Below, one piece after another: positions 63,504-64,000 of a stretch of 64,000 nt of DNA; position 1 is the stretch's first letter, and every line of letters starts with the position of its first letter. The position numbers and the translations under genes are program-made. A model generated the notes under the pieces. The model ran no database searches, was not told where the DNA came from, and worked only from the letters and a program-made list of their open reading frames with translations. The DNA is from Prochilodus magdalenae. Its lineage: Eukaryota; Chordata; Actinopteri; Characiformes; Prochilodontidae. Where the stretch lies: positions 147,501 to 211,500 of the forward strand of contig JAMWET010001643.1 in NCBI GenBank assembly GCA_024036415.1, given 5' to 3'.

Positions 63504-64000
63504 GTACAGTCGCCTACTCAGCGAGGGCTGCTACAGATGTTTGCGCCAGCTCTGTTTTCATGATCAACCCCACATTTAGGGGCAGTTCCACCGAGCTGTC
63601 AGAGTTTCTGCATGGTCTGATGGTTAAAATGGAAACCAAGTGATGAGTGTTCTGATGGAGAACCCCACCAAGTCTGATTTCTTTACTAGGGGATCATAAT
63701 ATCTAGAACTAAAAAATAAAAAAAATAGCGTTAGCCTGTATGTACCTCTCCAGTCAAACTCCTAACTCAAATCTACTGTGGAGCAAAGTTTCAGACACCA
63801 GGATGTGCATTCAGAACCCTTTCTGTGATGTAGCGTTTAGCGGTGTTAGCTTCTCTGGACGTCTGGTTCCTATAAGCACCACTCTGAATGTCCGTTAGCT
63901 CAGGACCGTCCCACACGTCAGTGTCGCATTTATGACATGGCAATATGTACCCGCATGTATTTACTGTACACATTCACGCGGTGTAATATAATAACATCAC
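63504..64000. other. blnk: blnk intron 16, right edge
   Basis: No further exon visible. The remaining blnk exons, including SH2, are expected beyond the window. Confidence 0.55.

Overview
The window is vertebrate nuclear DNA, almost certainly from a teleost fish and possibly an otophysan such as a characiform or catfish. The reasons are multi-exon genes of vertebrate type (a kringle protease and an SLP-76-family adaptor), dense teleost-style Tc1 and hAT relics, tRNA-derived SINEs, and very abundant CT, CA and minisatellite arrays. No bacterial or viral gene organisation is present. The species cannot be fixed from sequence alone.

Two protein-coding genes can be read exon by exon, both on the + strand, with every exon in matching phase. 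Gene 1 is plat (tissue-type plasminogen activator). It has a CRE/GC-box promoter and noncoding exon 1 at about 10.13-10.44 kb, coding exons from 20201 to 30826, and a 3'UTR to about 31.87 kb. The predicted 580-residue protein has a signal peptide, propeptide, fibronectin type I finger, EGF module, two kringles and a trypsin-like protease with His379, Asp428 and Ser529. Gene 2 is an adaptor of the BLNK/SLP-76 family, most likely blnk. It starts at 35746 and runs off the right edge; sixteen small exons give 257 codons with four YxxP motifs and proline-rich segments. Its SH2 domain must lie beyond 64000. Near the left edge (about 440-680) is a CpG-rich promoter-like island with CCAAT boxes and a TCTCGCGA core. 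It may belong to a gene running left out of the window.

Layout: 0-10 kb holds the CpG island, a 1.56 kb 30-bp minisatellite, decayed LINE and Tc1 pieces, and a G-rich tandem macro-repeat ending just before the plat promoter. The 10.4-20.2 kb stretch is plat intron 1, with a 1.27 kb CT tract and a 47-bp minisatellite element. The 20-31 kb stretch is the plat body. The 31.9-35.6 kb stretch is a short intergenic spacer carrying an inverted copy of the same 47-bp minisatellite element. The 35.7-64 kb stretch is blnk. Its first intron holds a 2.6 kb 54-bp satellite, a promoter-like island, a 40-bp minisatellite and a 1.3 kb Tc1-like element. Later introns hold a foldback element, an 850-bp duplication, a SINE nested in a hAT element, and further minisatellites.

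The genes act in separate pathways: extracellular plasminogen activation, and antigen-receptor signalling inside lymphocytes. Nothing suggests they function together. The most distinctive features are the density and diversity of tandem arrays, the inverted repeats flanking the plat coding exons, a blnk start codon that is the last codon of exon 1 with a uORF closed by the splice, and a perfect octamer upstream of it.
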